DNA from: Thiogranum sp.
Lineage (GTDB): Bacteria > Pseudomonadota > Gammaproteobacteria > DSM-19610
DNA length: 64,000 nucleotides
Direction: 5' to 3'
NCBI GenBank assembly: GCA_030148805.1
Contig: JASBSS010000001.1
Coordinates: 186,001-250,000 of the forward strand
Position 1 is the first letter of the stretch, and each line of letters begins with the position of its first letter. The notes under the pieces were generated by a model, which made no database searches, was not told where the DNA came from, and saw only the letters and a list, made by a program, of their open reading frames with translations. Positions 45,399 through 52,768 of this stretch are shown in pieces. The translations under genes were made by a program, and so were the position numbers.

Positions 45399-47057
45399 TT
45401 ACTTGCCTTTCTTGATTTCGACCGTACGCCCGTCGAGCGTCGGCGAGATGGTCTGCCGGCTCTCGATGTAGTGGATGATTTCATCCACAGCCGTGGTGTC
45501 GGCGACCGGCGTTCCAGACTCCGGCACCGGCGGCACCGGCGTGGTCGCGGCGTAGGTGTAGATCTTTTCCATGTTGGCTGAATCGATCACGCCGTTTTTC
45601 ACCAGGTAATCCTTGCCGATCTTCAGGGTGACCAGGTGTTCGTTGTCAGCGGCGTTTCTCACGTACTTGTAAGTGACGTTGCCATTCCAGCGCATCACAT
45701 CGCCCCCAGGCCAGCGATACGGATCGGGGCCGAATTGCTGATTGAGAAGGTTGTTGATGATGTTGTAGACCACCTTCCCTTTCACCGCGCCGGTGAACAC
45801 CTGGTTATCGCCCCAGTTGGGCGAGACCATGTTCCAGACATCGCCGATGGTCAGCGGTCCCGGTGGAATGGTGGCGCCGTAGCGAATACCACGGAAGTGG
45901 CACAGATCCGCGCCGAAGGTCTCGGCATAGGCGTCACAGAGGAAGTTGGCCATGTTCGACTGGGTGTCGCCGCGACGGAAAATGGTCTTGGCGGTATAGC
46001 CGATCTGGGTTTCCAGATAGGCCTTGAACGGCGCATAAGCCTGTTCGGCCAGGGTCAGGACTTCCGGATCCGGCGTCACGTCCTTGCTGACGATGCGTTC
46101 GACCTTGTAGTCGGCCACGGTGATTTCCCCGTTGGCCTCGACCTTCACGTCCAGCATCCCGAGGTAGGCGCCGTGCGAACCGGCCTGCACCACGATCACG
46201 TTGCGGCCGTCCTTGCCCTGCAGGATGCTGGGATCGACGAAGACGTCGTGGGAATGACCGCCGAGAATGACATCGATGCCGCTTTGCTCGGTGGCGAATT
46301 TCAGATCCTGCAACTTGCCGAAATGAGACATGGCCACGACCAGATCGGGTTGCTCACTGGCACGCAGCCGGGCCACCAGGGCGCTGACCTCGTCGGCGAC
46401 GGCGAAGCCCTCGGGCGAGCCGCTGGGCGCCAGTTGTTCGCCCAGGGCGAAGCCGTCGGTCACCAGCGGGTGCACCAGACCAAGCAACAGCACCTTCTTG
46501 TTGGCCAGTTGCATGATCTTGTAGGGCTGGAACACCAGCTCGCCGGTCTCGGCATCGCGCAAGGTGGTGCCGACCGTGGGGAAGGTGATCATGTCGGTGA
46601 CGCGCAGGAAATCCTCTTTGCCGAAGGCGAAATCGCGGTTACCCGGCACCCAGGCGTCATAGCCCATGGCGTTGAAGATGGGGATGACGGCTTCGCCGCG
46701 CGTCATCTGCGCCACCGGAGAGCCGTCGAAGGTATCGCCGGAATCCAGGAACAACGCGTTGGCGCGCTGCGGTTTGTAGCGTTTGACCAGGGTCACGATC
46801 TGGGCATAACCGCCGAGCTTGCCCTCGGTGGCGGCCAGACCGGCATACTGGTCCACATTCTCCGGTTCGGCGTGGAAGACCGGCATGAAGAAGCCGTGGG
46901 TGTCATTGGTCCACAGCAGTCTGACTTCGTCGGCGTGCGGGTCGGCAGTGGCGCGGGCGGGACCGGCGCCAATCAAAGAAACGCCCAGCAGCGAGCCGGC
47001 CACCAGCGTGCTGGCCACCAGCCTGCCGAGCAGGCCGCGGGGGGAAATCGATCGCAT
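45399..47057 (-). CDS. Exported 5'-nucleotidase/SoxB-superfamily protein, altered active site (GNRD)
   Basis: 552 residues with a signal peptide (cleavage near residue 36). Calcineurin-type metal motifs are present: NDTH (Asp52, His54), SGDTF (Asp108), MSHFG, GGHSH; the C-terminal nucleotidase domain has RGDTQSNMANFLCDAY and RGIRYGATIPPGPLTIGDV. In UshA the GNHEFD motif supplies Asn for metal and a His-Asp pair for catalysis; here it reads GNRDFA, so both catalytic residues are changed while the Asn stays. It is therefore unlikely to be an ordinary 5'-nucleotidase; a SoxB-like thiosulfohydrolase or other phosphoester/sulfur hydrolase is possible. First gene of the operon under the BlaI-type palindrome at 47286. 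Confidence 0.85.
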   Translation of the reverse strand: MRSISPRGLLGRLVASTLVAGSLLGVSLIGAGPARATADPHADEVRLLWTNDTHGFFMPVFHAEPENVDQYAGLAATEGKLGGYAQIVTLVKRYKPQRANALFLDSGDTFDGSPVAQMTRGEAVIPIFNAMGYDAWVPGNRDFAFGKEDFLRVTDMITFPTVGTTLRDAETGELVFQPYKIMQLANKKVLLLGLVHPLVTDGFALGEQLAPSGSPEGFAVADEVSALVARLRASEQPDLVVAMSHFGKLQDLKFATEQSGIDVILGGHSHDVFVDPSILQGKDGRNVIVVQAGSHGAYLGMLDVKVEANGEITVADYKVERIVSKDVTPDPEVLTLAEQAYAPFKAYLETQIGYTAKTIFRRGDTQSNMANFLCDAYAETFGADLCHFRGIRYGATIPPGPLTIGDVWNMVSPNWGDNQVFTGAVKGKVVYNIINNLLNQQFGPDPYRWPGGDVMRWNGNVTYKYVRNAADNEHLVTLKIGKDYLVKNGVIDSANMEKIYTYAATTPVPPVPESGTPVADTTAVDEIIHYIESRQTISPTLDGRTVEIKKGK

Positions 47058-47285
47058 GAATTACTCCTCAAAATGTTTTTGGTTCCTACCCGGGGTTTGG
47101 CGCGATGGCATGACCCAGGGCATTGCTCCGGCGATATTCGCCGGCGCGCTTCTATGTCCCTTAGGTACTGCTCCATCACGACCCTTGGGCGGCATGCCAC
47201 GAGGAGGTCGCGTTCAACCATGGGTCTAACTCGTCACCAGTCCAGCTCCGCGTGAACACCGAAATCTAGGCGTTTATCACAGTAG

Positions 47286-47301
47286 TACTACATATGTAGT
47301 A
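47286..47301. promoter_or_regulatory. BlaI-type operator, perfect 16-bp palindrome
   Basis: TACTACATATGTAGTA, a perfect palindrome matching the BlaI/MecI operator type (TACTACA...TGTAGTA). It lies about 230 bases upstream of the phosphoesterase gene starting at 47057. It is centred inside a larger dyad, since TCACAG (47277-47282) and CTGTGA (47305-47310) are placed symmetrically around it. Two related palindromes precede the second phosphoesterase gene and blaI. Confidence 0.85.
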
Positions 47302-47425
47302 TTTCTGTGATACCGGAAAAACTCCACAAGGTCATGATTCGACAGCTTTATTGAGATTTCGCGAGACTTGAGTAAGCCCAATAGATCTTTATTATATTAC
47401 CGTTTTCTAATATTTAAAAGTTTTA

Positions 47426-47441
47426 TGTGAGTTCCGTCACA
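47426..47441. promoter_or_regulatory. CRP/FNR-family binding site
   Basis: TGTGA-N6-TCACA, an exact match to the core of the CRP consensus. It lies just past the terminator of the preceding gene and about 125 bases from the BlaI-type operator, in the promoter region of the minus-strand gene starting at 47057. Regulation by a CRP-like activator is inferred. Confidence 0.6.
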
Positions 47442-47495
47442 AAAAAAGGCGTTCGTCCTGCCCACTACCCTTGCGGGGTGGACCGGCCGAACGCC
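47441..47495 (-). terminator. Rho-independent terminator after the second phosphoesterase gene
   Basis: GGCGTTCG and CGAACGCC close a long hairpin with an inner stem (CCAC...GTGG around the CCC/GGG pair). On the minus strand it is followed by seven T residues. It sits about 40 bases after the stop of the 47534-49519 gene and isolates it from the next operon. Confidence 0.8.
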
Positions 47496-47533
47496 GTAGG
47501 GGCCGTCCTGGCAGCTAAAAGGTTATTGCATGC

Positions 47534-49519
47534 TTAGTTGTTGATACAGTTCCACTTGAAGTAACCGCAAGGATCCTTTGGATCCGCGGCGATGAAGTAA
47601 TCGCCTACGCCTTCCGGCGGCTGGATGAAATCCGCCTCCGGCCAGCGCGCGGTCCGACTGCTGTCGGTGACATTCATCCCGCGGTCGACGCGCAACGCAT
47701 AGGAACGATCCTGCAGCATGTTGGTGAAGACATCGACCAGCGACCACGGCAGACCGGTCTGCGGATTGCGCACCTGGGTGACATTGTCGAAACCGCCGAT
47801 GCCGCACAGGACCCCCTCGAAATCGATCGGCAGGCGGCGACAACCGGTGACGGTCAGCACATCGGTGTCGTTCACGGGGCTACCGTCGTCGCTGCGGCGC
47901 AGATCGACCAGCCGGCGCGAATCGCCCGCCCCCAGATCGACGCTGATGTCCAGCCCCGCGTAGCCATAGTTCCAGCCACCGCGCGTGTTCCAGCTGTCCG
48001 AGGAATAGGTGGTCTGCAAAATCCCTTCGATCACCTCTTTCATATGCGCCCCCGTGGTGGTGCCGGTGGCCAGTCCGTAGTACATGGGGAAGAACCGGTA
48101 GGCGTCCTCGAGGGTGATATTGCCATCGGCCACCGCGCCGTTTTCCAGGACGTAACCGGCCTCGGGGACGGTCGCGTCCATGCGGAATCCCGGCGTGAAG
48201 GCGATCTCGGTGCCGGTGACATCGCGCATCATCTGCGACAAGCCGACGTTGAAGCTGCTCACCAGCGAGTCGCGGCGACTGAGCACACCCGAGAGCGCCG
48301 TCTCCTGGTTCATGATGCTGCCCGGCGGCAGATGGCCGATGACGGTGTCGATCGGCTGGGTCAGGCGCTGACCGAGGAACGGCACGGCGCGGAAGCTGAC
48401 GTCCTGGTCGAGAAATGGCGCGCGCGCGGCCTGCACCAATGCCTTGACCGTCGGATCCTCCGGGATGCTCTCGTCGATGGGGATCAGCTCCCAGGCCATG
48501 CCCTGATTCGACCAATGCTGCTCGGTACGGGTATTGCGCAGGCGACCCTCGGTGGTCGAGCCTTCATAGCGCAGCGTCACGTCCATGCGACCGAGATACC
48601 CGTCGTTGCCGGCCTCCACCACCGGCGCGTACAAAGCGCTTCCGTCAGCCGCCGCGGTGATCGGCGTGCGGGTCGCCTCGTGGGTGTGGGCCGAGAAGAA
48701 CACGTCGATCAGCCCGTCTGCCAGGCTGCCGTCACGCACCCGGGCGGCCAGGGTCTTGGAAAGATCCATGTCCTTGGGCATGCCCAACTCGCTCATGACG
48801 GCCACGATGTCCGCGCCGGCATCGCGCAGCTGCTGGGCATAGCGCACCAGCAGCCGGGCGTGTTCTTCCCGGCCCCAGGCGAAGTCCATGCCTTCGGCCA
48901 GCATGGGTTGCATCATTTCCACGATATCCGAGGTGAAGCCGATGAACCCGACCTTGATCCCGTCGAATTCGAACATATGGGTCGCCGGCAGAAAATCCTC
49001 CGGCATCGGATCGGTGATGTCGCGCACGTTGGCGCCCAGGTTGGGGAAGTTCGGCCGCTTTATCGGGAACGGATCGGCCAGCCCGGGGAAACTCACCTGC
49101 ACGATCTCTTCGTCCACCCGCCCGTAGCGGGCCCGCGTGACCGCCGGCGTATAGTAGTAATCCCAGTTGCCGGGCACACCGATATCTATCCCCATGGCGT
49201 TCAACGGGTCGGCCACCGCATTGCCCAGGGAATAGAACGCTTCCACGCCCCCATGGAACGTGTCGCCGATGTTCATCACCAGCGTATCGCTGTTTTGCGC
49301 GCGGATCCGGTCGATGACCGTTTTCATGCGGGCCATGCCGCCGCGAATCGCGACCTTGGTGCTGCCGTCGGCTTCGCGCACCAGATCCTTGTGCCCGACC
49401 AGGTTGGCGTGCAGGTCGTTGAGTTCGACAAAGGATATGGTTCGTTCCACGGCCGTGGCGGTACCGAAAACTGCGAGCAGTGCCGACGCTAATAAGGCTC
49501 GTCTTTTAATATGTTTCAT
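47534..49519 (-). CDS. Exported 5'-nucleotidase/SoxB-superfamily protein, altered active site (GNWD)
   Basis: 661 residues with a signal peptide (LLASALLAVFGTATA). Metal motifs: NDLH (Asp35, His37), IGDTF (Asp86), SAHTH (His278, His280). Two family residues are replaced: the catalytic His of GNHE is Trp119 (GNWDYYY), and the metal-binding His of SHLG is Glu244 (SELGMPKD). The C-terminal domain carries extra sequence ending with three Cys residues (PCGYFKWNC and a GCRRLP). From memory, SoxB also has a Trp in the GNHE region, which would favour sulfur chemistry over nucleotide hydrolysis. Monocistronic, with a BlaI-type site (49584) upstream. Confidence 0.85.
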   Translation of the reverse strand: MKHIKRRALLASALLAVFGTATAVERTISFVELNDLHANLVGHKDLVREADGSTKVAIRGGMARMKTVIDRIRAQNSDTLVMNIGDTFHGGVEAFYSLGNAVADPLNAMGIDIGVPGNWDYYYTPAVTRARYGRVDEEIVQVSFPGLADPFPIKRPNFPNLGANVRDITDPMPEDFLPATHMFEFDGIKVGFIGFTSDIVEMMQPMLAEGMDFAWGREEHARLLVRYAQQLRDAGADIVAVMSELGMPKDMDLSKTLAARVRDGSLADGLIDVFFSAHTHEATRTPITAAADGSALYAPVVEAGNDGYLGRMDVTLRYEGSTTEGRLRNTRTEQHWSNQGMAWELIPIDESIPEDPTVKALVQAARAPFLDQDVSFRAVPFLGQRLTQPIDTVIGHLPPGSIMNQETALSGVLSRRDSLVSSFNVGLSQMMRDVTGTEIAFTPGFRMDATVPEAGYVLENGAVADGNITLEDAYRFFPMYYGLATGTTTGAHMKEVIEGILQTTYSSDSWNTRGGWNYGYAGLDISVDLGAGDSRRLVDLRRSDDGSPVNDTDVLTVTGCRRLPIDFEGVLCGIGGFDNVTQVRNPQTGLPWSLVDVFTNMLQDRSYALRVDRGMNVTDSSRTARWPEADFIQPPEGVGDYFIAADPKDPCGYFKWNCINN

Positions 49520-49583
49520 CGTTATCTCCTATGGTCTGGTCCCTCTGGGGGGAAGCCGTCGTAGTCATTGAACGGCTCTTGCG

Positions 49584-49599
49584 TACTATCGTTGTAGTT
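49584..49599. promoter_or_regulatory. Degenerate BlaI-type operator upstream of second phosphoesterase
   Basis: TACTATCGTTGTAGTT keeps the half-sites TACTA and TGTAGT of the perfect palindrome at 47286 (11 of 16 positions identical). It lies 65 bases upstream of the 49519 start codon, in the gap after the M56 protease gene. Weaker symmetry predicts lower affinity. Confidence 0.6.
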
Positions 49600-49634
49600 A
49601 TTAGGAAGGCACAAAAAACCGGTGGGTGCGCTGA

Positions 49635-50534
49635 TCATGGCGCCTGATCGAGCAGCGGCAACACGAATTCGGCCGGCTTGGAACAAACCAGCCAGTACAC
49701 GGAAAAGATCAGCAGGGTCTTGAACAGATTGGGCCACTCGAAGACATAACTGCCGCGGGTTCCCAGGTATTCTAGGCGGGCGCGCAAACCGAGATCGGCG
49801 CGCGGAATCACTTGCAGGAGGCGTTTTTCGTCGACCGCCTGAACCTCGCCCAGCTGTTGAATCTTGCACAAAGTCTTGGCCAGCGTGCCGGGTTTCCCGG
49901 TGAGACGGCAGGCGACCCGATCGCAGGCGAATTCTATTTCCAACGACAACCAGCGATAGGGCCAGGCGGCCACCGGATTCCAGAACGCCAGCCGGCGCAA
50001 GAACAACAACGCCCACTTCAACAGAATGTCGCGCCGATAGACGTGGGCCAACTCGTGGGCCAGCAATACCCGCAGTTCATCGTCATTGAGCTGTTCGCCG
50101 GTCCAGGACGGAAACACAATGGTCGGACGCGTCACCCCCAGCACCATCGGACCGGTGGCCAGATCCGGCGACAGACAAACCCGGGGCACGGGCACCTCCA
50201 ATGCCGCCGCCAGAGGCAGGCAAAGTTCCTCGGCGCGGGCATACCGCCGTCCGCTCTCGATGACCTGGCGGCGATAGGCCAGATAACGGCGCAGATCCCG
50301 CAAACTCAAGGCCGCCGCCACGCCGAGCGAAACCGAGACAATCCCCACCCGACTGTCGGGTGCCAGCCGCAGCAGCGCGAAAAAGGCCGTCAACAACGGC
50401 GCCAGATAGACGAACACCCGCGCGACCGGCGAGTTGAGCTTCAGTACCCGCACCAGGCTCCAGGCGATCCCCACCCAGAGCAGCGACAACAGTGACGCCG
50501 TTAGCGCGAACGTGATCAGGGACAGCGGCGTCAT
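49635..50534 (-). CDS. M56 (BlaR1/MecR1-like) membrane metalloprotease without a sensor domain
   Basis: 299 residues from the ATG at 50534, overlapping blaI as ATGA. Two or three N-terminal membrane helices, a cytoplasmic-facing protease domain with zinc motif HELAH (about 160-164) and the distal EIEFACDR ligand/helix motif, and one C-terminal helix (LLIFSVYWLVCS). BlaR1 itself has about 600 residues with a penicillin-binding sensor after the last helix; here nothing follows that helix but a short tail. Pairing with BlaI implies signal-induced repressor cleavage, but the signal must be sensed by the membrane domain or a partner. Confidence 0.88.
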   Translation of the reverse strand: MTPLSLITFALTASLLSLLWVGIAWSLVRVLKLNSPVARVFVYLAPLLTAFFALLRLAPDSRVGIVSVSLGVAAALSLRDLRRYLAYRRQVIESGRRYARAEELCLPLAAALEVPVPRVCLSPDLATGPMVLGVTRPTIVFPSWTGEQLNDDELRVLLAHELAHVYRRDILLKWALLFLRRLAFWNPVAAWPYRWLSLEIEFACDRVACRLTGKPGTLAKTLCKIQQLGEVQAVDEKRLLQVIPRADLGLRARLEYLGTRGSYVFEWPNLFKTLLIFSVYWLVCSKPAEFVLPLLDQAP

Positions 50535-50920
50535 GGTTTTTTGTCTTCTATCCCGTCGGCCAGATTCTGCAAAAACTCCCGTTCCTGGGGGGTCAACTTC
50601 TCGTCCTTGCCCAGCAGGTGTGGAATCAGCTCGACCATATCCCCGCCGGTGAGAACATCGGCGAAACGCGACCACATCCGCTGCAACACACTGGCGCGGG
50701 TCAAACGCGGTTGATAGCGATAGGCGCGACCGACGCGGTCCTGGTGCAGGTAACCCTTTTCGTACAGTCGCGACAAGGTCGTCATCACCGTGGTGTAGGC
50801 GCGCTGGTGTCCCAGTGCCGTCACCACCTGGTTGACTTGCAGGGGCTCGCCGGCTTTCCACAGAACATCCATGATCACCAGTTCCAGATCGCCCAATTGG
50901 CCTTTGATTTCATCCATCAT
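50531..50920 (-). CDS. blaI: BlaI/MecI-family transcriptional repressor
   Basis: 129 residues from tandem ATGs at 50920/50917. Winged-helix pattern: GDLELVIMDVLWKAGEPLQV, VTALGHQRAYTTVMTTLSRL (recognition helix), YEKGYLHQDRVGRAYRYQP, then the C-terminal dimerisation helices. Repressors of this family bind TACTACA/TGTAGTA palindromes as dimers and are cleaved by their M56 partner. A matching palindrome lies 34 bases upstream of its own start, indicating autoregulation. Confidence 0.93.
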   Translation of the reverse strand: MMDEIKGQLGDLELVIMDVLWKAGEPLQVNQVVTALGHQRAYTTVMTTLSRLYEKGYLHQDRVGRAYRYQPRLTRASVLQRMWSRFADVLTGGDMVELIPHLLGKDEKLTPQEREFLQNLADGIEDKKP

Positions 50921-50953
50921 CTTGAATCGCTTGCGCTCGTCTTGAAAAAATAG

Positions 50954-50969
50954 TACTACCTGTGTAGTA
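50954..50969. promoter_or_regulatory. BlaI-type operator in the blaI / MBL divergent region
   Basis: TACTACCTGTGTAGTA, 14 of 16 positions identical to the site at 47286, with 7-bp half-sites (GTACTAC and GTAGTAC) in perfect symmetry. It lies 34 bases upstream of blaI and about 95 bases upstream of the divergent MBL gene, so one repressor could control both. Confidence 0.85.
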
Positions 50970-51064
50970 CCTGTCAACTTTATTCGTATATCATAATACG
51001 CTGTATATGTAATTCATGCGCTACACTTTTTCACTCCCTTAAGCCAAAACCTAGGAAGTTATCC

Positions 51065-52243
51065 ATGTCAGCCGCCCTTTTACCCGCTTCGCTTGCGCCG
51101 ATTCCGGCACGCTTATCCACCCACCCGGTTTCCGCAGCCGGCGTGGGTCTTTACCTGTTGCTCTGTCTCCTGTTGCCGACAGCTGGCGTGGCGGCGCAGG
51201 AGCGATCGTTCATGGAGCGCATGCAGGCGATGGGTGAGGCGATGCCCGACAAGCGCTCGCGCCCGGCGGGTCTGGCGGTGACGATACTCGGCAGCGGCGG
51301 CCCGATGGCGATGACCCAGCGCGCCTCGGCCGGCTACGTCGTCTATCGCGACCGGGTGCCGCGGATTCTCGTCGACGGCGGCGGTGGCACCTTCGAACGT
51401 CTCGGCGAGGGCCGGATCTTCGATCTGGTGCGCATGGACACCTGGTTGTTCACCCATTTGCATATCGATCATTCCGCCGAATTTCCCGCCATCGTGAAAT
51501 CGATGTACTTTCTGCGTCGCGGCTACAACAAGATGTCGCCACTCACGGTGATCGGTCCCGACGCCTGGGGCGACTTTCCCAGCACCAGCGAATTTGTCGA
51601 CGCTTATTTCAATAAAGAGCACGGCATCTACCGTTATTTCCATCACTTCATGGAAACGATCAAGGCCGGCGATCTCAGTTTCGACACCAAGGATCTGGCC
51701 TACGATTACGACCAGGTCAAAAGCCCGGAGAAAATCCTGACTCGCGACGGCATGAGCATCAGTTACATCCCCGTCATGCACGGCCCTCGCGCGAGCAAGA
51801 CACCGGCGGTGGCCTACCGCGTCGATTACGCCGGACAGTCGATCACCTTCAGCGGCGATCTGAACTCGAAAAGCGGCAATCTCGTCAGGCTGGCGAAAGG
51901 CAGCGACATACTGATCTACGACGCCGCTCTGGGGCCGGCGCAGGATTTCGATCCGCCTGAGGTCTTCCACACACCGCCCGCGGACATTGGCCGCGCGGCG
52001 AAAGAAGCCGGGGTGAAAACCCTGGTCCTGTCGCATTTCATGCCACCTTATGTGCCGATGAAAATCGAGCGTATCCTGGCCGCGGTCAAGGACGAGTTCG
52101 ACGGCGAGGTCATTCTCGCGGAGGATCTGATGACATTGTCGGCCCAGCGTGGTGCCTCCTCTTCGTCCAGCGGCGATACCCAGGAGGAATCCCCGCGCAA
52201 AGGGCCCATGCAACGCTTTCGCGAGCGCCTGCAATCCCAGTAG
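51065..52243 (+). CDS. Exported MBL-fold hydrolase (RNase Z-like branch)
   Basis: 392 residues with a long N-terminus before the hydrophobic signal segment (GLYLLLCLLLPTAGVAA). MBL core: TILGSGGPMAMTQRASAGYV, VDGGGGTFERLG, metal site THLHIDHSAEFPA, TFSGDLNSKSG, YDAALGP and LSHFMPPYVP. The C-terminal 35 residues are Ser/Glu/Arg rich and look disordered. It shares each motif with the protein at 22662. It is divergent from blaI across the operator at 50954, so it is probably the plus-strand arm of the BlaI regulon. Confidence 0.88.
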   Translation: MSAALLPASLAPIPARLSTHPVSAAGVGLYLLLCLLLPTAGVAAQERSFMERMQAMGEAMPDKRSRPAGLAVTILGSGGPMAMTQRASAGYVVYRDRVPRILVDGGGGTFERLGEGRIFDLVRMDTWLFTHLHIDHSAEFPAIVKSMYFLRRGYNKMSPLTVIGPDAWGDFPSTSEFVDAYFNKEHGIYRYFHHFMETIKAGDLSFDTKDLAYDYDQVKSPEKILTRDGMSISYIPVMHGPRASKTPAVAYRVDYAGQSITFSGDLNSKSGNLVRLAKGSDILIYDAALGPAQDFDPPEVFHTPPADIGRAAKEAGVKTLVLSHFMPPYVPMKIERILAAVKDEFDGEVILAEDLMTLSAQRGASSSSSGDTQEESPRKGPMQRFRERLQSQ

Positions 52244-52244
52244 A

Positions 52245-52288
52245 GGCCCTGCGCGCCTGATGAACATGAACCTTGAGCGCGCAGGGCC
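52245..52288. terminator. Hairpin between convergent genes
   Basis: Perfect 12-bp arms GGCCCTGCGCGC (52245-52256) and GCGCGCAGGGCC (52277-52288) with a 20-base loop, directly after the stop of the MBL gene and before the end of the convergent Gln-rich gene. No T-tract, so termination is only probable. Confidence 0.55.
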
Positions 52289-52297
52289 GCGGTGCCA

Positions 52298-52768
52298 TCA
52301 CCGCTGGCGTCCGCCCCAGCCGCTGACACCGTAGCCGGAACGCTGCTGCATCCGGTCTTGCATCTGCTGCTGTCGGTATAGCAGATTGTCCTGCACGTTC
52401 TGCTTGCCGTTGTCGATCACCTGCTGATGTTCCTCGGTGCTCATCTGCGACCAGGTCTGCTTGCGCTGGGCCGCGGCGTTGGCTTTCGTCTGTGCCTGGC
52501 TACGCGCCTGTTCGGCACTTTGCTGGTAGGACTGATGGCGCTGGTCGGGCGTCTCGCCGCGCCAGGTCTGGGCCCGTTGTTGCGCCTGCTGGGCGCGCTG
52601 CTGATACTGCTGCTGGCGCTGTTCGGGCGTCGACTGCAACACGGTGCTGTGGCGTTGCGACGGCGTGGTGACAGACCCCGTGTCGTCGGCGCGCGCCAGG
52701 CCATAGGGAAGAGTCGCGACCAATGCGGCCGCCAGACCGACTGTGAACCTTTTCGTGTGACGCTTCAT
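52298..52768 (-). CDS. Exported Gln-rich repeat protein
   Basis: 156 residues; AAGGAGAT precedes the ATG at 52768. Signal peptide ends near YGLARA. The mature part is a helical, Gln/Ala/Arg-rich array of degenerate repeats: a T/S-P-E/D-Q-R motif, a long Q-rich helix and a closing QTW (RAQTWRG, RKQTWSQ), then MSTEEHQQ and a Gln/Met-rich tail with QQRSGYG. The pattern loosely recalls CpxP/Spy-type periplasmic stress proteins but the LTxxQ motif is not clear. It is divergent from the OmpR-type regulator, 137 bases away, and is a natural candidate target. Confidence 0.7.
   Translation of the reverse strand: MKRHTKRFTVGLAAALVATLPYGLARADDTGSVTTPSQRHSTVLQSTPEQRQQQYQQRAQQAQQRAQTWRGETPDQRHQSYQQSAEQARSQAQTKANAAAQRKQTWSQMSTEEHQQVIDNGKQNVQDNLLYRQQQMQDRMQQRSGYGVSGWGGRQR

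Noticed and set aside
48044-49492. Plus-strand open frame of over 480 codons opposite the second phosphoesterase
   Set aside because: Antisense to a protein with intact metal motifs; no start context or family similarity.
49635-50920. Beta-lactam resistance locus
   Set aside because: No penicillin-binding sensor domain, beta-lactamase or PBP gene is adjacent; the MBL-fold proteins nearby have RNase Z-like motif order rather than that of metallo-beta-lactamases.
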